A DNA stretch of 64,000 nucleotides from NCBI RefSeq assembly GCF_004118975.1, contig NZ_CP035376.1:248001-312000 (forward strand). Reading direction: 5' to 3'. Below, piece by piece: positions 53,618 through 62,557 of this stretch; within the stretch, counting starts at the first letter, position 1; the number at the start of each line of letters is the position of its first letter. The DNA comes from Luteimonas sp. YGD11-2. Its GTDB lineage: Bacteria; Pseudomonadota; Gammaproteobacteria; Xanthomonadales; Xanthomonadaceae. The position numbers and the translations under genes were made by a program. The notes beneath the pieces are model-generated. The model worked only from the letters and a program-made list of their open reading frames with translations, was not told the DNA's origin and made no database searches.

Positions 53618-54367
53618 TCAGCCGGCGACCAGCCGCCCGCCGTCCACGCGCAGGCTCTCGCCGGTCAGATAGGTCGCGTCGCGCAGCAGCCACAGCACCG
53701 CGCCGGCGACCTCGTCGGGGGTGCCGGTGCGCGCCAGCGGCGTGCGCGCGAGCATCGACTGCTGGCGTGCGGGGTCGTCATCGCCGGCACCGTCGCCCCA
53801 GAGGATCGCGCCGGGGGCCACGCTGTTGACCCGCACCTGCGGTGCCAGGTCCAGCGCCAGCGAGCGCGTCGCCGCTTCCAGCGCCGCCTTGGCCATGCAG
53901 TACAGCGCGTGGTCGGCGCGCGGATGGCGGGCGTAGATGTCGGTCATGTTGACGATCGCGCCGCGGGCCGCGCGCAGGTGCGGTGCCGCCGCCTGGGCAA
54001 GGAAGAACGGCGCCTGCGCGTTGCTGGCGAACAGCCGGTCCCAGTCGCCTGTGGTGGCCGCAGCCAGCGGCGTGGCGAAGTAGGACGAGGCGTTGTTGAC
54101 CAGCGCATCGAGGCGACCGAAGCGCGCCACTGTCTTCTCGACCAGCGCGGGCAGGCGCCCGGTGTCGGCCAGTTCCGCCTGCAGCGCGAGCGTGCTGCCC
54201 GGACGTGCGGCTTCCAGGTCGGCCAGCAGCGTGTCCAGCTCCGGCCGCTGGCTGCGGTAGTGCAGGGCGAGGTCGTAGCCGGCCGCATGCAGGCGCCGGG
54301 CGATCGCATTGCCGAGGCGGTGCGCGCTGCCGGTGACGAGGGCGACGGGGGCGGGGCGGTCGGTCAT
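53618..54367 (-). CDS. folM: pteridine reductase (FolM-like SDR)
   Basis: The 249-residue short-chain dehydrogenase has the pteridine-reductase signature T-G-x3-R-x-G in ALVTGSAHRLGNAIA, in place of the common TGxxxGxG. NNASSYFATPL and the catalytic Tyr-Lys in DHALYCMAKAALEAATR are present. FolM reduces dihydrobiopterin or dihydrofolate-type pterins, which fits the nearby folB and folK. The ATG at 54367 is divergent from the methyltransferase gene with 100 bp between starts. Confidence 0.9.
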   Translation of the reverse strand: MTDRPAPVALVTGSAHRLGNAIARRLHAAGYDLALHYRSQRPELDTLLADLEAARPGSTLALQAELADTGRLPALVEKTVARFGRLDALVNNASSYFATPLAAATTGDWDRLFASNAQAPFFLAQAAAPHLRAARGAIVNMTDIYARHPRADHALYCMAKAALEAATRSLALDLAPQVRVNSVAPGAILWGDGAGDDDPARQQSMLARTPLARTGTPDEVAGAVLWLLRDATYLTGESLRVDGGRLVAG

Positions 54368-54467
54368 GGCGATCGGCAGCGGCGACGGCCCGACACCATA
54401 ACCGCCCGTCCGGCGGGCGTGCAGGCGGCCTCGCTTATCCTGTAGCCCGCCTTCGTGAAGCCAGCCG

Positions 54468-55658
54468 ATGCCAGACCTGCACGCCCACCTGCCCGACGCC
54501 GCCCTCGCGCTCAGCGCCCGGCTGCAGGGACTGATCCGCGACGAGATCCACGCCACGCCGGGCCGTGCGATCCCGTTCTACCGCTTCATGGAGCTGGCGC
54601 TGTACACGCCCGGCCTGGGGTATTACAGCGCCGGCATGGCCAAGTTCGGCGCCGAGGGCGATTTCGTCACCGCACCGGAACTGGGCACGCTGTTCGCCGG
54701 GGCGGTGGCCGATGCGCTGGCACCGGTACTGCGCCAGCTCGGCGCCGATGCCCAGTTCGTCGAGATCGGCGGCGGCAGCGGCCGTTTCGCCGAACACGCG
54801 ATCCGTCGCCTGGTCGCGCTCGACACGCTGCCCGCGCGCTACGCCATCCTCGAGCCCAGCGCGGACCTGCGCGAGCGCCAGCGCGACCACCTGCAGCGCG
54901 TGCTGCCTGCCGAGGCATTCGCGCGCGTGGCCTGGCTCGACGGCCCGCTGCAGGAGCCGTGGCGCGGCGTGCTGTTCGCCAACGAGGTGATCGACGCGCT
55001 GCCAACACCGCGCTTCACCATCCGCGACGGTGAAGTCTTCGAGGAGCACGTCACGGTCGATGCGGACGGCGCATTCGCCATCACCGACCGCCCGGCGGAT
55101 GCGCTGCTCGCCGCGGCCGTGCGCCATGTCGAACGCCAGCTGGACACCCCGTTCGCCGAGGGCTACCGCTCCGAACTGCTGCCGCAACTGCCGTACTGGA
55201 TCCAGGCGGTGATCGGCGGGCTGGATGCCGGCGCGATGCTGTTCGTGGACTACGGCCACGCGCGCCGCGACTACTACCGCCCCGAGCGCCGCGACGGCAC
55301 GCTGCGCGCGTTCAGCCGCCACCGCGTGGGCAGCGATGTGCTGGCGCGTCCGGGATTGCAGGACCTCACCGCGTCGGTGGATTTCACTGCGCTGGCCGAG
55401 GCCGGCACCGGGGCCGGCTTCGATTTCGCCGGCTACTGCAACCAGGCCAGCTTCCTGCTCGGCAACGGCATCGACCGCCTGCTGGTCGACCTCGAGGCGG
55501 AGGCCGGCGACGAGGCCGCGCGCTACCGGCTGCGCCAGGAGGTCAAGCAGCTGACCCATCCCGACGCGATGGGCGAGCGCTTCCAGGTGATGGGTTTCGC
55601 CCGCGACGTCGACCTCGACCACGCTTTCCTCGCCGGTGACCTGAGCCACCGGCTGTGA
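54468..55658 (+). CDS. MidA/NDUFAF7-like SAM-dependent methyltransferase (DUF185)
   Basis: The 396-residue protein has the MidA pattern: IPFYRFMELALYTPGLGYYS, FGAEGDFVTAPELGTLFAG, a SAM site FVEIGGGSGRFAEH, LEPSADLRERQRDHL, LFANEVIDALPTPRF, and the late DYGHARRDYYRPERRDGTL. The mitochondrial homologue methylates an arginine of complex I; the bacterial target is unknown. Its stop overlaps the GTG start of the VanZ-like gene, so the two are coupled. Confidence 0.92.
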   Translation: MPDLHAHLPDAALALSARLQGLIRDEIHATPGRAIPFYRFMELALYTPGLGYYSAGMAKFGAEGDFVTAPELGTLFAGAVADALAPVLRQLGADAQFVEIGGGSGRFAEHAIRRLVALDTLPARYAILEPSADLRERQRDHLQRVLPAEAFARVAWLDGPLQEPWRGVLFANEVIDALPTPRFTIRDGEVFEEHVTVDADGAFAITDRPADALLAAAVRHVERQLDTPFAEGYRSELLPQLPYWIQAVIGGLDAGAMLFVDYGHARRDYYRPERRDGTLRAFSRHRVGSDVLARPGLQDLTASVDFTALAEAGTGAGFDFAGYCNQASFLLGNGIDRLLVDLEAEAGDEAARYRLRQEVKQLTHPDAMGERFQVMGFARDVDLDHAFLAGDLSHRL

Positions 55659-56062
55659 GCCGGCTGCGCCCGGGCCGCCCGCTGAAACCGTTCCGCCGCC
55701 CGTGGCTGTGGGCGGGGCTGTGGATCGCGGCGATCGCCACGGTACTGGTGGCGTCACTGTCGCCGGCGCCGCCGCTGCCGCCGGTCGACAACAGCGACAA
55801 GCTCGGCCACTTCCTCGCCTATGCAGTGCTGGCGATCGGCGCGGTGCAGCTGTACGCGCGCTGGGCGTCACTGCTGGGTGCCGGGATCGGCCTGGTGCTG
55901 CTGGGCATCGGCATCGAATACGCGCAGGGCACCCTCACCGCGACCCGCATGGGGGATCCGGCCGACGCACTCGCCAACACCCTGGGCGTCATCGCCGGGC
56001 TGGCAACGCGGCTGACGCCATGGCGCGATGCGCTGCTGCGGTTCGACGGCGGGCGTCGCTAG
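55655..56062 (+). CDS. VanZ-like membrane protein
   Basis: The 135-residue protein has three or four helices and the VanZ pattern DNSDKLGHFLAYAVLAIGAVQLYA with GIGIEYAQGT and GDPADALANTLGVIAG. Members are small membrane proteins of unknown or varied function. Its TAG stop lies in the GCTAGC that became the target duplication of the adjoining insertion sequence. The same six bases follow the element, so the gene had this stop before insertion and is intact. Confidence 0.88.
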   Translation: MSRLRPGRPLKPFRRPWLWAGLWIAAIATVLVASLSPAPPLPPVDNSDKLGHFLAYAVLAIGAVQLYARWASLLGAGIGLVLLGIGIEYAQGTLTATRMGDPADALANTLGVIAGLATRLTPWRDALLRFDGGRR

Positions 56063-56063
56063 C
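56058..56063. repeat. target-site duplication, left copy (GCTAGC)
   Basis: Six bases, GCTAGC, directly before the element's terminal TGTG. They match the NCTAGN target described for IS481 itself, and contain the VanZ stop codon. Confidence 0.85.
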
Positions 56064-57091
56064 TGTGATCTCTCAGTAGGTTGTTCATCCGGGGTGATCC
56101 CGGAAGACTGGAGGTGCGAATCAGCCACCCCTCCAGGAGCCCCGGATGAACCTGCATAAACATGCCCGTCTTACGCCTCGCGGTCGAGCCCTTCTGGTGG
56201 AGCGGGTGATCGACCAAGGCCTGCGGGTCGAGGAAGCTGCGCACGCGGCGGGCGTGAGCGTCAGGACCGCATACAAGTGGCTACGCCGCTTTCGCGAGGA
56301 AGGCTGGGCCGGCTTGGATGATCGGTCATCGCGACCGCATCGGTGCCCGCATGCCACACCGCCATCGGTGGCCGCAGAGGTGACCGCTCTGCGTCGTCAG
56401 CGTCAGACCTACCGCCAGATCTCATTGGCTTTGCCTGTCGGCCTCAGCACCATTGCCCGGCTGATGCGCCGCGCCGGGCTGCACCGGCTGGCCGAGCTTG
56501 AGCCGGCGCGCCCGGATAACCGCTACGAGTATCACCAGGCCGGGGACCTGTTGCATCTGGACATCAAGAAGCTGGGCCGCTTCTGGCGCCCTGGCCATCG
56601 GATCACGGGCGATCGCCAAGGCGCGTCCGAGGGCGCAGGCTGGGAGTTCGTCCACCTTGCCATCGACGATCACTCACGGGTCGCCTTCGGCACCATCGAA
56701 GGCGATGAGCGCGGATCCAGCGCTTGCCGCGCACTGCTTCAAGCCTTGCGCTACTACCGCGGTCTGGGAGTCACTTTCACCCGGGTGATGACCGACAACG
56801 GTGCCTGCTACAAGTCCCGGCGCTTCTGCCGGCTCCTGCGCCGCCTGGGCCTGCGCCATCTGCGCACGCGACCCTACACCCCGCGGACCAACGGCAAGGC
56901 CGAACGCCTGGTCCAGACCGCTTTGCGCGAATGGGCCTATGCCTGTTCCTACGACAGCTCGGAGCAGCGCCGGCACGCTCTTCCTCGCTGGCTGCACCAG
57001 TACAACTGGCACCGGCCGCACGCCAGCCTTGGCTACCAACCCCCAATCAGCCGCATCCAGCTTCCACTGAACAACGTCCTGGGTTTACACA
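56064..57091 (+). mobile_element. IS481-family insertion sequence (1028 bp)
   Basis: The element starts TGTGATCTCTCAGTAGG and, read from the other end, TGTGTAAACCCAGGACG; both ends share TGTG and GTTGTTCA at the same spacing, giving imperfect 24-bp inverted repeats. It encodes one transposase. GCTAGC flanks it on both sides. Intact ends, an intact reading frame and a perfect target duplication point to a recent insertion. Base composition of the transposase is slightly less GC-rich than its neighbours. Confidence 0.9.
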
Positions 57092-57096
57092 GCTAG
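56146..57096 (+). CDS. IS481-family transposase
   Basis: The 316-residue transposase has an N-terminal helix-turn-helix (LLVERVIDQGLRVEEAAHAA, then GVSVRTAYKWLRRFREEGW) with the DDRSSRPHRCPH linker common to this family, and a DDE integrase core: first Asp in LLHLDIKKLGRF, second in VMTDNGACYKS, Glu in TNGKAERLVQTALREW. No frameshift is seen. The last codon AGC spans the element end, and the TAG stop lies wholly in the duplicated target, so the reading frame is closed by host DNA. Confidence 0.95.
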   Translation: MNLHKHARLTPRGRALLVERVIDQGLRVEEAAHAAGVSVRTAYKWLRRFREEGWAGLDDRSSRPHRCPHATPPSVAAEVTALRRQRQTYRQISLALPVGLSTIARLMRRAGLHRLAELEPARPDNRYEYHQAGDLLHLDIKKLGRFWRPGHRITGDRQGASEGAGWEFVHLAIDDHSRVAFGTIEGDERGSSACRALLQALRYYRGLGVTFTRVMTDNGACYKSRRFCRLLRRLGLRHLRTRPYTPRTNGKAERLVQTALREWAYACSYDSSEQRRHALPRWLHQYNWHRPHASLGYQPPISRIQLPLNNVLGLHS

Positions 57097-57097
57097 C
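57092..57097. repeat. target-site duplication, right copy (GCTAGC)
   Basis: Identical to 56058-56063. It supplies the TAG that ends the transposase frame. The following 155 bp up to amgK hold no gene. Confidence 0.85.
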
Positions 57098-57252
57098 CGG
57101 GCTGCTTGCGCCGGCCGGGGGACCAGCGGCACGAGGTCGCCCGCCATCAGCGATGCACCCCGGGTTGCGCATGGCGCGCCGGGCGTCCGCCCGCCCATCC
57201 GCGATCGCGCGGACTTGCTACGCTGCGCGGCCCTGCAGCCGCCTGTCCCCCC

Positions 57253-58281
57253 ATGCACGCACCCGCCATCGTCCACGCCATCCCCGACGCGCTGCGCGCC
57301 ACGCAGCGACTGGCCTGGACGCGCGCGGCCACCGGTGAACCGGCGCTGGAGCTGCAGCGCGCATCGATGGATGCGGGCTTCCGCAGCTACTGGCGCACCC
57401 GGGGCGCGGGCCCCGGCCGCATCGTCATGGATTCGCCGCCCGACCTCGAGGACGTGCGGCCGTGGCTCGAGGTGCGTGACCTGCTCGACGCCGGCGGTGT
57501 GCGCGTGCCGCGCGTCGATGCGCGCGATGTCGACGCCGGCTTCCTGCTGCTGGAAGACCTCGGCGGCGACACCTGCCTGCAGGCGCTGGCGCGGCTGGAT
57601 GCCGATGCGCTGATGGAGGCCGCGTTCGACCAGCTGCTGCGCGTGCAGGCGGTCGCGCCGCCCGCGCACCTGCCGGCCTACGACGCGCCGATGCTGCTGC
57701 GCGAACTGGCGCTGTTCGACGACTGGTTCCTCGGCCGCCACCTCGGCGTTGAACTCGATGCCGACGAACGCGCCGCGCTCGACGGGGTGAAGGCGCTACT
57801 GGTCGACGCGATGCTGGCGCAGCCGCAGGTGCTGGTGCACCGCGACTACATGTTGCGCAACCTGATGCCGGTGGCCGACGGCGTGGCGGTGCTCGATTTC
57901 CAGGATGCGGTGCGCGGGCCCGTCGCCTACGACCCGGTATGCCTGCTGCGCGATGCCTTCCACAGCTGGCCGGAAGCGCGTGTGGAAGGCTGGCTGGCGC
58001 GCTACCACGCGCGCGCGCTGGCCGCCGGCCTCCCGGTGCCCGCGCGCGAACGCTTCCTTCGCGATGCGGCGCTGACCGGCGTGCAGCGCCACCTCAAGGT
58101 CATGGGGATCTTCGCGCGGCTGCACCACCGCGATGGCAAGCCAAAATACCTGGTCGACGCACCGCGCTTCCTCGGCTATCTCGATGTGGTGATCCCGCAG
58201 TATCCGGAACTCGCACCGCTGGGCGTGCTGCTCGACCGCCATGTGCGGCCGCGGCTGGCCGGCGCAACAAGGTCCGCATAA
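57253..58281 (+). CDS. amgK: AmgK-like N-acetylmuramate/N-acetylglucosamine anomeric kinase
   Basis: The 342-residue protein belongs to the aminoglycoside phosphotransferase fold: FLLLEDLGGDTCLQAL, the catalytic loop VLVHRDYMLRNLMPV (Asp and Asn), and the metal-binding VLDFQDAVRGPVAYDPVCLLRD. The sequence and length fit AmgK, which phosphorylates MurNAc at C1 in the recycling route that bypasses de novo UDP-MurNAc synthesis and confers intrinsic fosfomycin tolerance in Pseudomonas. The usual next gene, murU, is not adjacent; a DUF72 gene follows. An unrelated APH-fold kinase is possible. Confidence 0.8.
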   Translation: MHAPAIVHAIPDALRATQRLAWTRAATGEPALELQRASMDAGFRSYWRTRGAGPGRIVMDSPPDLEDVRPWLEVRDLLDAGGVRVPRVDARDVDAGFLLLEDLGGDTCLQALARLDADALMEAAFDQLLRVQAVAPPAHLPAYDAPMLLRELALFDDWFLGRHLGVELDADERAALDGVKALLVDAMLAQPQVLVHRDYMLRNLMPVADGVAVLDFQDAVRGPVAYDPVCLLRDAFHSWPEARVEGWLARYHARALAAGLPVPARERFLRDAALTGVQRHLKVMGIFARLHHRDGKPKYLVDAPRFLGYLDVVIPQYPELAPLGVLLDRHVRPRLAGATRSA

Positions 58282-58447
58282 TCCGCGGGGCAGCATTCCG
58301 CGCGGGCCCATCAGGTTGGGCGGCGACAGGAACGCGCCAGCCCGGCCCCTTACGCGTGGCGCAACGGATCGCACGGGCGCCCTGCACGACACCGCCACCG
58401 GCCGTGCGCGATCGTCCGTGACGACACACGCCCGTAGCGAGGCCACG

Positions 58448-59272
58448 ATGGTCGATCTCTTTAGCAACATCCCGCAGCCGAAGCACGGCATCCGCACCGG
58501 CATGGGTGGCTGGACCTTCGTGCCCTGGCGCGACAACTTCTATCCGAAGGGCCTGGTGCAGCGGCGCGAGCTGGAATTCGCCAGCCGCCAGGTCACCGCG
58601 ATCGAGATCAACGGCACGTTCTATGGGCCGCAGAAGCCGGCCACGTTCGCGCGCTGGCGCTCGGAAACCCCGGAAGGCTTCCTGTTCGCGCTGAAGGCAC
58701 CCAAGCAGATCGTCGAATCACGCCGGCTGGCGGAAACCGGCGCACGCATCGATGGCTTCATCCACGGCGGCATCGCCGAGCTGGGTGACCGGCTGGGCCC
58801 GCTGCTGTGGCAGCTGGCGCCGCGGCGTGCGTTCGACCGCGACGATCTCGCCGCCTTCCTCGACCTGCTGCCGCGCACGCTCGACGGCAGGCCATTGCGG
58901 CATGTGCTGGAGGTGCGCAACCCGGACTTCATGTGCGCGGAGTACCTGGCACTCGCGCGCGACCAGGGCGTGGCTACGGTGTTCACCGATTCACCGGCGT
59001 ATCCGTCGTTCGCCGACATCACCGGCGACTTCGTCTATGCGCGGCTGATGCACAGCCGCGACGAGGTGGCCAACGGCTATCCGGATGCCGAGCTTGACGC
59101 CTGGGCGCAGCGCGCACGCACCTGGGCCGCCGGCGGGGAACCCGACGACCTGCCGCGGGTCGAGCCGGCCGCGAAGCGCAAGGCGTCGCCGCGCGAGGTG
59201 TTCGTGTTCTTCATCGGCGCGGCCAAGGCGCGCAACCCCGCCGCGGCCATGGCGCTGCAGCAGCGGCTGTAG
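58448..59272 (+). CDS. DUF72 (YecE-like) family protein
   Basis: The 274-residue protein has the DUF72 TIM-barrel pattern: RTGMGGWTFVPWRDNFYPKG, VTAIEINGTFYGPQKPATFA, RWRSETPEGFLFALKAPKQI, HVLEVRNPDFMCAEYLALAR and YARLMHSRDEVANGYPDAEL. The function is not established. The start at 58448 is chosen because the conserved region begins shortly after it; no strong ribosome site is seen. The gene follows amgK by 166 bp. Confidence 0.88.
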   Translation: MVDLFSNIPQPKHGIRTGMGGWTFVPWRDNFYPKGLVQRRELEFASRQVTAIEINGTFYGPQKPATFARWRSETPEGFLFALKAPKQIVESRRLAETGARIDGFIHGGIAELGDRLGPLLWQLAPRRAFDRDDLAAFLDLLPRTLDGRPLRHVLEVRNPDFMCAEYLALARDQGVATVFTDSPAYPSFADITGDFVYARLMHSRDEVANGYPDAELDAWAQRARTWAAGGEPDDLPRVEPAAKRKASPREVFVFFIGAAKARNPAAAMALQQRL

Positions 59273-59445
59273 CCTCGGCGATCCGCCAGGTCGCGTGCGC
59301 GACCACATGAGCCCGGCGCGCCGCGCGTGCAGGGGCCAGGCTGGCATGGCCCACGCCGTCGCCGGGACAAGGCGGAAGCATCGCGATGGGCGTATCGATC
59401 CGCCTGTCCGGTACAGCCCGCTATCGGATGGCGGCTTTGCCGCCC

Positions 59446-60450
<1,005 letters not shown>

Positions 60451-60545
60451 TTAACGAAGACGGTCTGGACACGCAGCGTGATTGCGGGGGAAATCGCATT
60501 CCGTTCGGGAACGGTGCTTCTGCAGGCTCCGGGGCAATCGACCGT

Positions 60546-60631
60546 GCCGGGTGTTCGTGCGGCCGCGGGCCGCTTCGTTGTGGCCCGCGCTGCCCGTCGC
60601 GCACACCGGGGGGCGTGCTCCCCCGGCCGGA
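60546..60631 (+). repeat. dispersed intergenic repeat, module X (copy 2)
   Basis: Bases 60571-60631 match 27021-27081 at 54 of 61 positions. The core CACCGGGGGGCGTGCTCCCC is the best-conserved part. Similarity to the left is weaker and needs one gap. Confidence 0.75.
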
Positions 60632-60709
60632 GTCCGCGTCCGGCTACCACGGCCGGCCACCGGCCATCCATGGCCGGCTGGGAGCACACCCCCCGGTGCA
60701 CGCGACGGG
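60593..60709. repeat. large inverted repeat made of two module X arms
   Basis: Bases 60593-60622 and 60680-60709 are inverted copies with 3 mismatches in 30, separated by 57 bp that contain a smaller palindrome (GGCCATCCATGGCC, 60662-60675). A transcript would form a long stable hairpin. Confidence 0.8.
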
Positions 60710-60807
60710 CGCTGGCGTCCGCGGGCTTCGGTGCCGGGATCAACAGCGCGACCCGCGCGGGTCTTCGTCCTGGATCCTGATCTTCGTCCCGTCTCGACGA
60801 CAGGTCG

Positions 60808-60923
60808 GGCCCGCCGTGGATGCAGGGGGATGTCCAGAGCCGGCCATGGATGGCCGGCGGCCGGATGTGGGAGCAGGACGCGGAGATATCCGGCTGGACA
60901 TCCCCCTGCGTCCGCGGTGGGCT
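60808..60923. repeat. inverted pair of module Y
   Basis: Bases 60808-60842 are nearly the reverse complement of 60889-60923; CAGGGGGATGTCCAG and CTGGACATCCCCCTG are exact. The 46 bp between them contain CCATGGATGGCCGG. Confidence 0.75.
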
Positions 60924-61090
60924 ACCGGGACATCACGGATGCCCCGTTCGATCGGGAGAAGATCCGGAAGACGCCACGCCAGTGGGAGCAGGACGCGGAA
61001 ATATCCGGCTGGACATCCCCTGTCGCCGTAGGTGCGCGACCCGGACCGATGTTCCATCGATCGCGAGAAAAGCCCGGAAGCAGCCCGGCA
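60867..61090 (+). repeat. two tandem units of about 115 bp
   Basis: Unit A (60867-60981) and unit B (60982-61090) both open with GTGGGAGCAGGACGCGGA and ATATCCGGCTGGACATCCCC and end with a CGATCG-GAGAA-CCGGAAG-like stretch followed by GTG. The first 45 bp are nearly identical; the rest has diverged with small gaps. Confidence 0.85.
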
Positions 61091-61135
61091 GTGATTGGTC
61101 CGGCGGCATCGGGACCGACCCGGCGGTGCCGCCCG

Positions 61136-62368
61136 CTACGCTGGCGACGGTGCACGCGCATGCCCGATCGCGGCGACCCGGGCCCGCGCCAGGGCCTCGC
61201 CGATCGCGGGTCCGGTCATGCCCTCGCGCACCACGTCGCGCGCCTGCACCGCGCGGGCGGCGTCCAGCAGGCGCAGCAGTTCGCCCGCCTGCGGGTAGGG
61301 CACGTCTTCCAGGCCCAGGCGGCCGCGCTTGTCGGCCTCGCAGACGGTGGCCAGCCGGGCGATGCGCTCGGGCTTGCGGAACGCATCGCACCGCTCCAGC
61401 AGCGTATGCACGGTGCGGTCGCGCAGCTCGAACAGGCGATGCACGTTGAGGTGCTCGCGGCAGGCCATCACCGCCAGCTCGCGATGCGCGGACGGCACCT
61501 TGAGTCGCTCGCACAGGCTCAGCAGCGGTTTCACCCCGCGCTGCTCGTGGCCGATGTGCTTCGGCCATTCCGCCGGCGGCGTCAGTGCCTTGCCGAGATC
61601 GTGGGTCATCGCCGCGAACCCGACCACCGCATCCCCCGGTGCAAGCTGCGCCGCCATGTCGCAGACCATCCCGGTGTGGACGCCGGTGTCGATCTCGGGG
61701 TGGTATTCCGCGCGCTGCGGCACGCCGTACAGCGCATCCACCTCCGGCAGCACCACCGCGAGCGCGCCGCTGTCGCGCAGCGTCTGCAGGAAGGCGGACG
61801 GCTGTGCGTAGGCGAGCGCACGCGACAGTTCCTGCCACACGCGCTCGGGCACCAGGTCGGCAAGCTCGCCGCCGGCGGCCATTGCGCGCATGAGCGCCAG
61901 CGTCTCCCCGGCCACGCGGAAACCCAGCGGTGCGAAGCGCGCCATGAAGCGCGCGGCGCGCAGTACCCGCAGGGGATCCTCGACGAACGCCGGGCCGACA
62001 TGGCGCAGCACCCGCGCCTCGAGGTCGCGCGCGCCGCCGAACGGATCCACCAGGCGGCCGTCGGCATCCTCGGCGATCGCGTTGATGGTGAAGTCGCGGC
62101 GTTCGAGGTCCTGCTCCAGCGTCACCGATGCGTCGGCCTGCACCACGAAGCCGCGATAGCCGCGCCCGGACTTGCGCTCGGTGCGCGCCAGCGCATGTTC
62201 CTCAGCGGTATCGGGATGCAGGAACACCGGGAAATCACGCCCCACCGGGCGGAAGCCCGCGGCCTCCATGGCTTCGGGCGTGCTGCCGACGACGACGAAG
62301 TCGCGGTCGCCCGGCGGCAACCCCAGCAGGCGGTCGCGCACCGCGCCGCCGACGAGATAGGTCTTCAT
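61136..62368 (-). CDS. cca: CCA tRNA nucleotidyltransferase with HD domain
   Basis: This enzyme adds or repairs the CCA end of tRNAs. The 410-residue protein has the class II nucleotidyltransferase start [20 protein letters not shown] with DxD (DRDFVVVG), [36 protein letters not shown], and the C-terminal HD domain [15 protein letters not shown], found in the multifunctional gammaproteobacterial form with phosphatase and phosphodiesterase activity. The length (about 410) fits that form. slt lies upstream on the same strand, 189 bp away, with no gene between. Confidence 0.96.
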   Translation of the reverse strand: MKTYLVGGAVRDRLLGLPPGDRDFVVVGSTPEAMEAAGFRPVGRDFPVFLHPDTAEEHALARTERKSGRGYRGFVVQADASVTLEQDLERRDFTINAIAEDADGRLVDPFGGARDLEARVLRHVGPAFVEDPLRVLRAARFMARFAPLGFRVAGETLALMRAMAAGGELADLVPERVWQELSRALAYAQPSAFLQTLRDSGALAVVLPEVDALYGVPQRAEYHPEIDTGVHTGMVCDMAAQLAPGDAVVGFAAMTHDLGKALTPPAEWPKHIGHEQRGVKPLLSLCERLKVPSAHRELAVMACREHLNVHRLFELRDRTVHTLLERCDAFRKPERIARLATVCEADKRGRLGLEDVPYPQAGELLRLLDAARAVQARDVVREGMTGPAIGEALARARVAAIGHARAPSPA

Positions 62369-62557
62369 CGACTGATGTCCCGGTCGTTCAACGGGTCGAC
62401 AGCTTAGGCGATGGCCCCGACCGGGGCGATCGGGTCATGGCCCGCAGGGCGCCTGCGCGCAGCCTGTGCGAGCAGCACTGGGTGCGGGCCTCTCGCAGCG
62501 ACGTCGCTCTCCGGCAGGCTCCTTCGCGCGCAAGCGCGCTACCGCCGATCGCATGGC

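Noticed and set aside
60482..62407. Open plus-strand frame through the repeat block and opposite cca
   Set aside because: Its first part is repeat DNA and its second part is antisense to a clear cca gene; it lacks any domain and a convincing ribosome site.
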